A DNA stretch of 64,000 nucleotides from Orobanche coerulescens. Lineage: Eukaryota; Streptophyta; Magnoliopsida; Lamiales; Orobanchaceae. The translations under genes were made by a program, and so were the position numbers. The notes under the pieces were generated by a model. The model was given only the letters and a program-made list of their open reading frames with translations. It was not told the origin of the DNA and did not search any database. Where the stretch lies: assembly GCA_033398695.1 (NCBI GenBank), contig CM065816.1, positions 128,065,358-128,129,357 of the forward strand, in the 5' to 3' direction. Of this stretch, positions 1-11,377 are shown piece after piece. Position 1 is the first letter of the stretch; every line of letters begins with the position of its first letter.

Positions 1-735
1 CCTGAGAAGGAACTTTTGGTGGAATGATATGAAGGAGGAGGTCGCACGGTTTGTAGCGAGATGTTTGACTTGTCAGCAGGTCAAAATCGAGCATCAGCGA
101 CCGGCTGGGTTATTGCAGTCGCTTCCCGTTCCGGAATGGAAATGGGAAGATATTTTGATGGACTTCATCACGAGTTTGCCTAGATCGGGATCGGGCATGA
201 ATATGGTTTGGGTGATTGTAGATCGTCTGAGCAAGTCAGCACATTTTCGGGGCATCAAGGATACTTGGGGTCCGGAAAAGTTGGCTCGTGTCTTTATTGC
301 GCAGATTGTGAGGCTTCACGATACTCCGAAGTCTATTGTTTCGGACTGGTATGGCCGTTTTGTATCGCATTTTTTGCAGGCGGTACATAAGGCGTTGGGT
401 ACTCGTTCGCGTCTGAGTACTTCTTTTCATCCTCAGAGGATGGGCAGTCGGAGCGCACTATCCAGACATTTGAGGATATGTTGCGTGCTTGTGCTTTCGA
501 CTGGAGCAGTGACTGTGAGGAGCATTTTCCATTGATCGAGTTCACGTACGCATCGATTCAAATGGCACCGTATGAGGCGTTTTATGGGCGGCGATGTCGA
601 TCACCGATTTGTTGGAACGAGGCATCCGATTTGGTTGGGCCGAACCGGATATTGCTTTAGAGACAAGGCGGAAGGTGGAATTGATTCAGGAGAGGATGTT
701 GACTGCCCAGAGTCGACAGAAGTCATATGCTGACG
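1..735 (+). pseudogene. Element A: Ty3/gypsy integrase, 5' part (broken)
   Basis: This is the integrase of a Ty3/gypsy element; the family enzyme joins cDNA ends to host DNA. The frame is already open at the window edge and shows the second half of the HHCC zinc module (CLTCQQVK), then the core with its first aspartate (LMDFITSLP). The second catalytic aspartate lies in a damaged motif, SDWYGRF, where the family has SDRDPRF. A one-base loss near 434 moves the reading into another frame; the YEAFYGRRCRSP stretch follows at 570-610. A stop occurs at 658-660. Codons are missing before IQMAPYE. The reading resumes in 2443-2896 on the far side of a solo LTR. It is non-functional. The gag, protease and RT parts would lie left of the window. 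Confidence 0.9.
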
Positions 736-2442
736 TGTAAAGCCCGTGTCCCGGTATGGATTATGTTTACGTTGATTAATATTTTCTTTAATTAAATATT
801 GTTAAACGGGATTGACGGGATAGACCAAAAGTGATTTAAGTCGTGTTAGGTGGCTTAAAGTGTTAAATTTTATCTATTGTAGGTGGTAAGGAGAGTATTT
901 GAAAAATTAGGGACTAAATGGATATTTTTGATAAATGGTGTGCATGGGTCGGACCATGAAGGGAACCGACCCCCCTCTCTTCTTATTTCATGTCTCCTTG
1001 TGTCGCACACCCAAAAAATCTGAAAACCCTAATCCCCTCTAAACTCACAGCCGACTCTTTTCACCATCGCCGTTGCTGTTGTCGTCGGGAACCACCGCCA
1101 CCACCGTTGTTCGTCGGAGTTTTCGATAGAGAGAGGAGCAGGTTCGGGTGTAAGGTTTCATCACGAGGTAAGACTTAATCCTTTGTCTTCTTTTCTGTTT
1201 TCTCGTCTACGATGATCGGGCACCAACGCCGCTAAATCGCGCATCGGAAAAACCGTTTATCATTTCATGTGAAAACTCAGTAATCTGCCACTGTCTTGCG
1301 TAAGACATAACTTTTTGCCCGTAGCTCGAATAGGGGTTAAACGGGTGCCAAAAGTTCCCTTTCTGAGTCTAGTAACTTTTATGTGTTTTATGCAAAATCC
1401 AGTTCGGAACGTAGCATAGGTCAAATCGTCATTTTATACTGAAAGGTGCTGTTTCTCACTCTTCTGCGAACTGTTTTTGTAAAATCCGTAGTAAATTGTA
1501 GAAAAATCTCCAGGAGGCTTATAATATGTCCGTGGAACCCTAACTCAGAGTACTTTCTCGCCATGTAATAATACTATAGTATTTCTGGGTTTAAGGAGGT
1601 CATAACAGGTTCCGAACAGACCTATTTGGTTAGACCAGAAAGTTATTTTAGTGATAGTTTAAGCGTGCGTCGTGTTTTAGGGTCCGGGCTTCGTGCTAAT
1701 ACGTTTTAATGTTCGTTTAGGTGTTGGGAAGTGATCTTAGTTGGGGAGCTTGAAATTATTATTTGTGAACTGGGCGCGCTTACGAGGTGAGTTCTCTCAC
1801 TATATTTAATATCAGTTGTTTTACATTACTGTAGCTCGTGTGTGGTAGCCTTAATTATTTGTGATGCAGGGCTAGATAGCGGGGTGGCTAGTGAGCCCTT
1901 TGTTGACATGTATATGCGGGTGGCGTTGTCATGTCTACGCGGGTGGCGTAAGGACTCGGGGGCCGACGTTTGTATATGCGGGTGGCGTAAGAACTCGGCG
2001 GGGCCGAAGATTGTATACACGGGTGGCGTAGAATCTCGGTGGGGCGAAGAGGTTATACGCGGGTGGCGTAGGGTAGGAATGCATATTTATGATTTGTTCG
2101 TAGACCTGTATGCTTGTTTATGTGCAACTATATGTTATAGGGGTAGTGTGGAATAACTGTGTTATCTGTGGTGGTTGAATTCACTAAGCTTCGTGCTTAC
2201 CCTTTCCCAATAAATTATTATTTCAGGTACTAGTGGCTCCAAGGCGTGACGAGTACACACTGGCGCTTGAAGGGCTGATTAATTTTACAACTTCTTATTT
2301 TAGATATTTATTCCGCTGTTTATTGTTCGGGAGAATATTAATTATGGATTTGCAAATGAAACGATTGAATTATTAAAGGAGTTTTATTAATGAAATGTTA
2401 CTTTAAAAATTTTAAATTCCTTGAAATTTTTGGGATGTTACA
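736..2442 (+). mobile_element. Solo LTR (about 1.7 kb) inside element A integrase
   Basis: The insert begins TGTAAAGCCCG and ends GGGATGTTACA, the TG...CA ends of an LTR. It is flanked by the 5-bp direct repeat TGACG at 731-735 and 2443-2447. No primer-binding site, gag, pol or second LTR lies inside, so it is a solo LTR left by LTR-LTR recombination. The integrase reading frame on its left continues on its right once one copy of the duplication is discounted, which fixes both ends. The open frames inside it (990-1178 and 1842-2156) show no recognisable domain; the second is made by a tandem repeat. Its parent family is not otherwise present in the window. Confidence 0.92.
1913..2070 (+). repeat. 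Five ~40-bp tandem repeats with inverted core in the solo LTR
   Basis: Five copies of the 15-mer TAYGCGGGTGGCGTA start at 1913, 1936, 1975, 2016 and 2056, mostly 39-41 bp apart. Each is itself an imperfect inverted repeat (TACGC, five bases, GCGTA). The spacers (for example ACTCGG.GGGGCCGA) are also partly conserved. Confidence 0.85.
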
Positions 2443-2896
2443 TGACGTCCGTCGTCGACCTTTGGAATTCGAGGTGGGAGACCATGTTTTGATAAAGGTG
2501 TCGCCGACGATGGGAGTTTTCCGCTTCGGGAAGAAGGGAAAGTTGAGTCCGAGATTTATTGGCCCCTTTGAAATTCTCAAGAGAGTCGGCGAGTTGGCAT
2601 ACCGTTTGGCATTGCCTCCAGCCTTGAGTCACGTTCATAGCATTTTCCATGGTTCCCAACTGAGGAAATATGTTCCGGATCCTAGTCACGTCATCGACTA
2701 TGGTGAGATTGATGTCGCCGAGAATATGACCTTCGAGGAGTGTCCCTTGAAGATTTTGGAGCACCGTGAGAAGCGACTGAGGCATAAGACCATCCCTTTG
2801 GTCAAGGTGCAGTGGTCGAGGCATGGTATCGAGGAGGCAACTTGGGAAACCGAAGATAGCATGCGTGCTAGGTACCCCGAGTTGTTTGTTTCTTAA
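2443..2896 (+). pseudogene. Element A: integrase C-terminus and chromodomain-like tail
   Basis: This continues the element A integrase. It shows the GPF/Y-type module (VGDHVLIKVSP, then RFIGPFEILKRVG, then YRLALPP and VHSIFHGSQLRKY) and ends in a chromodomain-like stretch with VKVQWSRH and EATWE. In chromoviruses such a tail directs integration to particular chromatin. The reading is open from the insertion junction to a stop at 2894-2896. It belongs with 1-735, from which the solo LTR separates it. The AEEAT-type tail places the element in the Tekay/Del-like chromodomain group by recognition only. Confidence 0.88.
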
Positions 2897-2929
2897 GTTT
2901 CGGGACGAAACTTATTTTTAGAGGGGTAG
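2895..2929 (+). promoter_or_regulatory. Element A: hairpin and polypurine tract before 3' LTR
   Basis: AAGTTTCG-GGA-CGAAACTT at 2895-2913 is a perfect 8-bp-stem hairpin. It is followed by the purine run AGAGGGG at 2920-2926, the plus-strand primer position just before the 3' LTR. The same hairpin-plus-tract layout occurs at 20889, 27970 and 43484 in elements B, F and D. Confidence 0.75.
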
Positions 2930-5094
2930 TATCCGCATTTTTTTCTTTTCCCGGTATTTTCATTTTTGGTGTATTTTTCATTTTTAGAGACCCGCTTGAA
3001 ATCGTATTGATATTTCGAGAATATTTAATACTGGACTTTTTGTCATCCGAGCTTGTTTCGGACTTGTTTTACTCAATTCCGCGTTTTATGTCATTTCCAT
3101 CGCTAATTGGTTCGATTCTCGTAATCGTTGTTCGGAACCGCCGTTTCGGGGTTGCCGTAAATCCATCTTATGTTTTTATGCATGTTGTGAGTTTTTGTTT
3201 GGTGTTTAGACCATGTATCGTGTATTCGGATGTTTTGGGCCATTTTGTAATTTCCCAAAGTTATGGGGTAGCTGCTATTCTTGTCGTTTCTGATCCTTCG
3301 GATAGTCCGAATCCCGCCTTCTTATAGCGCTTAAGTTTCTGACTCGAACCCGTCGTGAGGGTATTCGTTGGTAGATGGTACACCCTGGTATTTTCCGATT
3401 ATTCCTTATCGAGAAGCTACTTCATTTCTAGCCTGCTGTCACAGGCATGCTACGACCGTAAGCCAGGGACGTTACGGCCATAAGACTCGATAGTTACGGC
3501 CGTAAACTTGCCTTCATACGGCCGTAACAAGACTTCATTTTTTCTGCTGGGGTTCCAGTGGCAACTTACGGGCGTAAGGATTTGTGAGTTATGGCCGTAA
3601 AAAATGATACGGCCGTAACCAGGGAGTATTATGGCCGTAAGTGCACTTCGTTTTGTTGACCGGTTTCCTTCCAGGGGCCAGTTACGTCCGTAGAACAACT
3701 TACTTACGGCCGTAATGTTCGTGAGTTACGGCCGTAGATGGATGGTGTTACGGCCATAACACCTGCCAGTATATAAACTGGCAGCGACCGACTTTTCCTC
3801 ATTTTTCATCTTTCTCTCTTCTCTTCGCGATGGGATCGACTGTGGAAGCTAGGGTTCGCCCGATTTTTGCCCAAACTCCATTGTAGATGTATATTCAAGC
3901 ATCATAACATCAATCTATCACTAAATCATCCGTTGTTCATCTTCGAATCCAAGGTAATCTCCTAGAACCCTATTTTTGGGAAATTTGGGGGGTTTTGGGT
4001 TTTTGTCCGATTCGTCCCATATTGCTGATTAATCTATGTCGGTATGATTAATCATAGTAGTATTCATGTGTTTCCTACCAAACTTTGGTGAATTTCGGTG
4101 TGTTCTTGAAATCGAGAAGGTTTGGGGTTGTTGTCCGCCCTCGTCGATTTTGTCGTATGAAATTACATGAATCGTAGGTGGGTTTCCGGGTGTTTTCCGT
4201 TACCGTTGTTTTGTCGAGTTGTTGTCATCGTATTTGAAGAATCTTCTAGGTTTGATGTTCGGTTTCTCGCAACCGCGGTCATAATCTTTTCTATTTCTCG
4301 TCATCGTTTAATCGAGGCAAGTATTCTTATGAACTTACACTCTTAACATGGTAGTATTGCATGAGTAATATGTGTGTGTGTATGCTCACTACGAGTTAGA
4401 TCCGACGGGGTCTCGCTAGGGGTCCACAGAGGCGTGGGTCCACGAGCTAGCTTTTAACCACTTCGGGTTAGATCCGACGGGGTCTCGGTAGGGGTCCACA
4501 GAGGTGTGGGTCCGCGGTTAATTGTGGTGCATTTTTATAAATGTGTTTCGATATTGGCGTTTTCGGAAATGAGTGTTTTTGAACTATGATTTATTGTTTA
4601 CATGCATTGACTATATTTGTAAGAAGTAAGTTGTTCATTTGGCCTACTTGTACTAACGTAATTGCTAACCCCTTTGGGGAACCCTTTTTGGGGAAATTGG
4701 TTTTATGAATTTCAGGTCAGGTTCATCGGGACGAGCGGGCACTGGATCATTACGAGGATGACGGCTGTGCGTGATGATTGTGCAAGAGTAGTGTTTTATT
4801 CGTTTTCTGTCTTTTGATCGTGTGTCAACTTGTATACTAATAGAAGTACTCGAGTACTTAAGAGCTTTTGATTTTGCGATTTAAACTGTTTCGTCCATTA
4901 TATTTTCCTTGAGTTGTTGTGATGTTGTTTGACCGGTTGAACCGGGTGGATTATTATTGTTTTGCGTCTTTATGACGAGGTGTTATTGTGTTGAATCCGC
5001 GAGTCGATGAGTGTGTTTGGTCACCTAGCCTGGTGGGTCCCATGTAGGGATCCACGGCGCTGTAATATACCCTGAATATCTTGGGGGCATTACA
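2930..5094 (+). mobile_element. Element A: 3' LTR (about 2.2 kb)
   Basis: The LTR follows the polypurine tract and ends GGGGGCATTACA. Its first bases (TATCCGC) are degenerate relative to the TGTAATACCCG start of related LTRs here, so the start is approximate. It contains a palindrome array (3472-3758), a TATA box at 3770-3776, and a tandem duplication of about 65 bp at 4385-4515 containing GATCCGACGGGGTCTCG. A conserved terminal block, CCTGGTGGGTCCC...CCACGG, precedes the end. The 5' LTR lies outside the window. GTATG at 5095-5099 would be the target duplication if A is intact on the left. Confidence 0.82.
3472..3776 (+). promoter_or_regulatory. Element A LTR promoter: TTACGGCCGTAA palindrome array and TATA box
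   Basis: At least ten exact or one-off copies of the 12-bp palindrome TTACGGCCGTAA lie between 3472 and 3758, for example 3494-3505. They stop just before TATATAA at 3770-3776, followed by a pyrimidine-rich probable transcript start. The position fits the U3 promoter of the LTR. Confidence 0.8.
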
Positions 5095-5130
5095 GTATGT
5101 TTCCAAACTTGACTGATCTGATCATCAGGT
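5095..5130 (-). mobile_element. Fragment of element C2 3' LTR
   Basis: These 36 bases match 26897-26932 in the C2 5' LTR with a few changes (TTGACTGATCTGATCATCAGGT is shared). The match continues at 23515 on the other side of element B, so this is the part of the C2 3' LTR that lies left of the B insertion. It abuts the end of the A LTR directly. Confidence 0.88.
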
Positions 5131-5451
5131 TGTAATACCCGAAATTTTTATCTTCGAGTTGCCCTGAATTATTTGTCGTTTGGTTCCGATTATTTGTTTC
5201 GTTACGATTATGTGGGATATGTTTTTCGATGATGCACTGTATGAGATGTACTATTGTGTAGTTCGTCGGGTGAGACCTGTATCGCCGCCGTATCTTTAAT
5301 TAATGTATGCTTGGAATGTGGTATGTTACGTTTTGGAAATTGGCTCGTTACTGTTTTGAATCATAACCGGTGCATTATTGTATCCGAGTCGTCATCGAGC
5401 GCCGAACCGGACTGTCGGAATGATCGAGTTTCAGCCAGGAGGCCTGGACGA

Positions 5452-5732
5452 GTTACGGCCGCAATACTGCCGAGTTACGGCCGCAATACTGTCGAGTTAC
5501 GGCCATAAGACATTGCCTGTTACGGCCGTAAGGCATAATCAGTTATGGCTGCAAGGCTGCCGAGTTACGGCCGTAATGCCTTGCCGATTACGGCCGTAAC
5601 ACCCATTCATTTTTCGGACAGTGAGGCATGGGACTAGATTACGGCCGTAAGAGCCTTCCGAGTACGGCCGTAACGTCCGAGTTACGGCCGTAAGGACCTG
5701 CCGGTTACGGCCGTAACGAACGCGCCTATAAA
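5452..5732 (+). promoter_or_regulatory. Element B 5' LTR promoter: ACGGCCGT palindromes and TATA
   Basis: About a dozen TTACGGCCGTAA palindromes, exact or with one or two changes, run from 5453 to 5717. TATAAA follows at 5727-5732. The order (palindromes, then TATA, then pyrimidine-rich leader) is the same as in element A and solo LTR G. Confidence 0.8.
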
Positions 5733-6660
5733 CGGCCTGGGCGATAGGTCCTTGGCCATTTCCTGCATTCTTTCTTCTCTTCTCGTGGCTGCCGGTCGAG
5801 GGAGACGGGAACGTCGATTCTTGTTCATCCACTCAATTACAGGGTGTTTTGGAAGGCCCTTGTCGATTATAACAACATCAAATCCTTGTTCTTCGTCGGA
5901 TCGAGGTAATTTCTTGAAATCTCCTAGGGTTGACTTTCGGGATTTCTTCTTGATCTGCGTTGTTCGTCCGATTTTGATGAATCGGTTGATGTAATTGAGC
6001 ATTATTAATCGTGTTCTACGGTTTGTATATCCGTATTTCTAATTTGTTCAACTCGATTGATGATTCAAGTGTTCTTGGGAGTTATCGAACGTTGAATGTT
6101 CGATTAAATGTCCCAATGAGTTCCCATCGATGGTTTGATGGGATTTCCATTGTTTTTGGCCTGAATTTTCTTTGTGATTGTATCTTCGTTGTTTTTGCCA
6201 GAGGATTATAGGTGCTTGAGTATTCCGGTCGAGCTTCCCATTGTTTCGCGTGCTTTGGACTTGAGGCGAGTATCTCATCTATAATCTTTATACATTGAGA
6301 ATGTGACGTGTCGTGGAATTAACATGGACTTGATAGTGATTGAACGTTTAACCGTAACTTACTTTTAAATGAATATGTGATTCTATGAAAGTAAACACGA
6401 ACGTAACTTGAATTTCTTGAAGAATGATAACCACCATTTCATATTGTATTGTGTTCGAGGCGGATATTTAGAAGTGAGTAGTTATCCGAGGAATTGTGGA
6501 ATTCTTGTATTGTCCGCTTGCTAGTATGTTTCATGAATGATGGTGTGACGTGAATGCTATACCTTGTGAAAGTGTTTGTTGCATTAACTTATGATTTTAC
6601 GTGTTTGTGGTTGTGGCGAATGTTATACCCTTGTTGTGAAATCGGTGAATTGAGATATTG

Positions 6661-7000
6661 ACCGGGTAGGGACCCGTGAGGCCTCCGGCGGCGCGTACTT
6701 GCGAGTACGGCCAGGTGCTTTTATTTGACCATAAGGTTATCGAATCGGGTAGGTCTGGAGAGGTCTTCGAGAATCGTCACTTGCGAGTGTGATGTCACGA
6801 TAACTTGTGGGTGTGTTTGAATGATGATTAACCGGGTAGGGACCCGTGAGGTCTCCGGCGGCGCGTACTTGTGAGTACGGCCAGTTTATATGACTTGACC
6901 ATAAGGTTATCTAATCGGGTAGGTCCGGAGAGGGCTCCGAGAATCGTTACTTGCGAGTAAGATGTCAAGATAACTTATGGGTGGGTTGAGCTTGTTTTTC
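6661..7000 (+). repeat. 170-bp tandem duplication in B 5' LTR
   Basis: Two copies start with ACCGGGTAGGGACCCGTGAG at 6661 and 6831. Each contains GGCGCGTACTTG and a GACCATAAGGTTATC segment. The 3' LTR carries the same pair (22384 and about 22553), so the duplication predates this insertion. Confidence 0.85.
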
Positions 7001-7797
7001 GGTATCTAATCCGGGATGGGTCCCATCGAGGCCACAGAGGTGATTTGAGTATTTGACTGGATATCTCTGAACTGTGATTGTATGAATCTTGGATTACGGT
7101 TATATTGGTGATTGTGGTTCAGCCTTTGAGGCTTGTTTGAGAATTGAAGCGTCTTCATGAACTTGAAAGAAAACCCTTTTGAAAATGAGAACCAATCTTC
7201 TCATGATTTTACACTGGGACCCCCCGATGTCCTCAATTATTCTTTCTAATGTGTTTTGAAGTTATCTTTATGATCCTCCCTAATGGGAACCGTTTTCAAA
7301 AAGACTTTAGACTCGGGGATCGTGTTACTACCTTGTCGAAAGGTTATTTTCATAACGGTTGTATTCTTGATGTATAACTTTATAGCTTGGTTACTTGCTA
7401 GCGATTCCATCGCTAACCCCTCGTTGGGGATTTTATTAATTATTCCAGGTATTCTGATTGGAGAGAGAGCAACCACAGGATCGGCTCGGAGGATGATGTA
7501 AATCAGCGATACTAGTCACAGTTGGAGTCGGTTGTCCGTCAGTGATCGGTCGGTTTGAGTTTTCCTTGTCATCCTTGAGGGGATGGACATTTTATGTATT
7601 ATGCGATCGAGTTGCATTTTGGTTTATCAGGTGTACGGATATCTTGTGTTTTTAGAGACCTAATCTGTCTACGGTTTTATTTTTTGTCGAGTTGACCGCA
7701 TGTGGGTTTTGTTTTGTAGTCTCCTGCCTGGTAGCTCCTTGCGGAAAGGGGTCTACGGCGTGTAATATCCCTGAGTGGATTGGGGGTGTTACATAAA

Positions 7798-7809
7798 TGG
7801 TATCGGAGC
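7798..7809 (+). promoter_or_regulatory. Element B: primer-binding site (initiator Met-tRNA)
   Basis: TGGTATCGGAGC starts four bases after the 5' LTR. It differs at one position from the usual plant PBS complementary to the 3' end of initiator tRNA-Met (TGGTATCAGAGC). Confidence 0.85.
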
Positions 7810-9842
7810 TTAGGTTTGCGAAAACCTAGGCAATTGGGTGTAGTTGGGTCTTGTCGAGTTGTGTCTTGTCATGTCACCCGGGTGAGCAATTGTGAACAAG
7901 TGTGATCATGGTGATCCGTTGTGATCAATTGTGATAAGTTGTGATTAGTATCGTGGTGCAGCCATCATCTCCGTGCAGCCTGTGGACGTAAGTCTCCTCT
8001 TTTATGCGAGGTATCTGTATTTCATGATTCCATCTGTGCGAATTAATTGTGGTGCATAATTTTATTTGCACGGTGTTGTGTAATGGAGTTGTATTCGACA
8101 CTTGTGACACACTGTATGCGTGTACAATTTGACATATTGATGTTTTGAATTTGCACCACTGTGTGGGGTGGTATGATGTGAAAATTGTGAACCTTGATGG
8201 ATTTCGAAAACGGTACAAACAGTTGAGTCGGTGAGAAACTCTGATGGATCGTTTTGTTGTATGTTTAAACTTGATGCACACGAAATGTATTTTCGAACTC
8301 CATTTTATCCACTGCGTGAGTTCTTTCAAAATGACTTTCAGTATTTTGAAAGCTGAGTTTTATTTCGTAAAACCGATTCCCTAAATCGAGTTTTGGCATT
8401 TTGGCCTTGAACATTTTATGACGGTTAGACAAATGATTTTGTGAGTTTTGGAAAATACTACCGTCATCGGCCTTTTGGCATGTTTTGAAATGGTTTTGTA
8501 AACGATTTTTAGCCTGGTGGGTTCTGGTGCGGAATCCACGACATGTAATATTCTCGGGCTGAACCGGGGGTGTTACACGAGATGTATTTGGTTGAATTTA
8601 TGATTTTGTTTGCCGTTTGGGCATGCTGTTTTAAGTTCGACTATTTTTGTTTGGACTGTCGTATTTATGCCGCTGCGGGTAGGTTTGAGAACGTGTTTCT
8701 GAAGGACCTTGAGGGTCGGAGCGTTTTTTATTGTGAAAGTCGATTTTGAAAATATTTTGATGGTGCGATTAAACAACAGCCTATATGGGTTTTGAAATCG
8801 GTTGGGTTTTGACAAGTTGATCCTGTATTTTCAAACTACACCATCAGACGGTATTTGGAAAAATGTATTTTAATGTATTTCGGGCACTGCAAAATATTAC
8901 CGTCATCTTCGGTTTGATCAAAAGAATTTTGGAAAATTTCTGTTTTGCCAATGACTTTGGGTTTCAAAATTTTAAACATTGTGTGTTTGTTATGCTGTTA
9001 TGCCCATCAGAAAATTTTTACAGTACTTCCTAAGTGCCGAGATACATTGTTAGGAGTCGATCCTTAACCTTCGGAGCTGTTTTGAGACTGTTGAGTTGAT
9101 TCTTTCCATCTTACAGTTAGTTGTTACGACTTTAAGCTTCTGACTATCGCGGCAGTACCTTTGTTGCTACAATTCTATCTGTGCTCATTATCTGTCGTTT
9201 AATCCCTGTCGACCTAGTCATATGGTCCGTCTATGATGATTGTGAACTCTAACTGCGGTATCATATTGCACTTAGTTTCTTATCCTGTGTGGATATTATT
9301 GACGTGTTATAAATTGTCACCGTTCTTGTCAGTGAGTTATGGGTGTACGCCCAGATGTTATGATTTCATAGTTCGGTTTAATTGTATTATTCTTTGATGT
9401 TATCCGAATGTGGTGATTGATTTGTAGCAATGATGATATATATTGATAAGGTCACTTTGACGACACTGTTTATCGAGTAGATTGATGTTTCAAAATGTTT
9501 TGCAAATGATTTTCGAAATGAAACAGATATGATAATGGGTTCATAGTTTTGATCAAATGACCGAGGTATTAAAAACATTTCTTTTCAAAAATTCACTTCA
9601 GCAAATTTTTCAAATTCAGGAATTTTAGAATGATATCATTTGGACAAGTACCTCGGAAAATTTTGTTTTTAAAATATTACCCATATTCGACCACGATGAT
9701 GTGTATGTGGTTTTGACCGTGAATGCTTTGATAAGGGTCACACGTTTCTATTGATGTAGCCAAGTGAATGACTATTAAATTTGAATTATGTCGTTGCAGT
9801 GATAGTCGTGTATTCGTGTTATGACTCAGAATGAGTATTTTA
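7810..9842 (+). other. Element B: non-coding leader
   Basis: This is about 2 kb between the PBS and the C1 insertion, with no coding frame that I recognise. The first part (7798-8000) resembles the leader of element D read on the minus strand (GGTATCGGAG, AAAACCTAGGCA, then a GTATCGTGG-like segment). Within it, 8388-8577 is an LTR end (separate entry). From 8578 to 9842 I see only AT-rich sequence. TTTTA at 9838-9842 is the C1 target duplication. Confidence 0.7.
8388..8577 (+). mobile_element. LTR 3'-end remnant inside the B leader
   Basis: GAGTTTTGGCATTTTGGCCTT, TACCGTCATCGGCCT, CCTGGTGGGTTCT, ATCCACGACATGTAATATTC and the end GGGGGTGTTACA follow in the order seen at the end of the element D LTR (40024-40240 reverse complement). 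No PBS follows the end, so this is a truncated or solo LTR remnant of a D-related family and not the start of an internal region. Confidence 0.72.
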
Positions 9843-11377
9843 TGAAGAGATAAATTCACCACTAGAAGGGGGGTTGAATAGTGGTAATGCGGAATATCGA
9901 ACTTTCTTGCGAATAAAAAGAAATAGAGCGGAAAGTAAAAGACTCAAAGATTTATAGAGGTTCGGCAACTTGCCTACGTCCTCTCTCCGACTTCTTTTTC
10001 TATTGGCTCAAGAACAATCACACACTTGACTCGTCTTCGATCGGTCCGAGTACAACAACCGTTACAACCGCTTGTCTTCTATTGGTCCAAGCTCAACCAC
10101 TCTCAAAATAAACTTAGTTTATCTAGTGTTCTATCGGAACTAGATAATCCTCACTCTACGAATATTGGAGTGTAATCCTAACAATGCCGGATCAAAGATC
10201 CTAATAACACCGGATTAGTGACTCTTAATTCGTTTCTCTTACGCTCAAGTATGAGTGATGCAACACTCACAACCAAATGAAAGAATACAAAGTATATTAA
10301 ATATTACAAGGTGTTTCACTCTTTGTATCTTTCTTCTCACAACTTAGAATGTAGTAATAGATAGAGATTTGAGCTCAAGAATGCTTTGATTGCTTGGATG
10401 CTTGAAGTTGTGTATGTGATACCCAAGTCCTATGGGTATTTATAGGTGTCAATCCTTCTTCAAATTCTGATATTTGTATTATTAGCGTGCGCTAATAATA
10501 CCTCCATAGTGTGCGCAATCGATCTCTGACTTGGCCTATCTGAACGGTCACAAAACTGTTCCAACGGTAAAATTATATGGCTAGCGTGCGCTAGTCATAT
10601 ACTCGTAGCGTGCGCTAACGGTTGGTCAACAGGTCTTCAATCTTGACTTTAAGACATGTCGGTTTGTCTCCCCAACGTCTCTTTTCCAACGGCTAAATAT
10701 GTACTTAGCGTGCGCTAGCAATTTATGCATAGCGTGCACTAGTATTATTTAATATCAGCTTTTCCAGATTTCATGGATATTCTTTGACTTCTTCGTTCCA
10801 ACGGGTAGAAACTCCAACGGTAGAATTTTGACTGATTTAGCGTGCGCTAATGTGTATAATGTAGCGTGCGCTAATCCATTTTCCAAATAACGTACATTAG
10901 CCTGAGTAACATACGTAAGGGGCTTTCCACAAATGAGTCCAGTGGCTACTGGACTACTAAACTTGTTATCCGGTAGCGTGCGCAAGGCTTGAAATGTAAC
11001 GTGCGCTAAGACCTCATAGTAGCGTACGTAAATGAACGACCGTAGCGTGCGCAAATCCTTTTCCTTTTTCTTTCCAGACCTTACCGTCCTCTGACTTGAG
11101 ATGCGATAGCGTGCGTTAACAATATGGTGTAGCGTGCGCTAATATTGGTATTTTAGCGTACGCACATAGTGAAGATTTTGCATGCGCTATCCATCAGGTA
11201 GGTTCTGACTAGACTACAGCTAAGTTGACTTGACTGTATATATCCCTCGATAGCATGCGCTACTCTGAAGCATGTAGCGTGCGCTAAGACCAGTTTTCTT
11301 CAATATAACATCTAGATGAGATACGTCTTGTTTAAATGTTTTGAATACGATCATCATCAAAATACTTTGAGTCAACA
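9843..11377 (-). mobile_element. Element C1: 3' LTR
   Basis: In the element's orientation it starts TGTTGACTCAAAG at 11377 and ends TTTATCTCTTCA at 9843. It carries more than a dozen TAGCGTGCGCTA-type palindromes between about 10480 and 11290. TATTTATA lies at about 10437-10444 (CTATAAATA on the minus strand), downstream of the palindromes in element orientation. Confidence 0.93.

Larger units (their letters stand above)
5131..7793 (+). mobile_element. Element B: 5' LTR
   Basis: It begins TGTAATACCCG, ends GGGGGTGTTACA and pairs along nearly its whole length with 20926-23514. Relative to the 3' copy it has about 54 extra bases (5756-5809) a few dozen bases after the TATA box. It contains the palindrome array, a 170-bp tandem duplication (6661-7000) and the terminal block CCTGGTAGCTCC...GTCTACGGCG. 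Confidence 0.93.

Noticed and set aside
1842..2156. 104-codon frame in the solo LTR
   Set aside because: It is produced by the 40-bp tandem repeat and has no recognisable domain.
3007..3327. 106-codon frame in the A 3' LTR
   Set aside because: It is hydrophobic by base composition, lies in U3, and has no family resemblance.
3472..3760. Palindrome arrays considered as CRISPR or satellite
   Set aside because: Spacing is irregular, the genome is a plant, and the arrays sit at a fixed place in LTR promoters.
7798..7809. Sequence resembling part of a tRNA
   Set aside because: Only the 12-base primer-binding complement is present, directly after an LTR; no cloverleaf.
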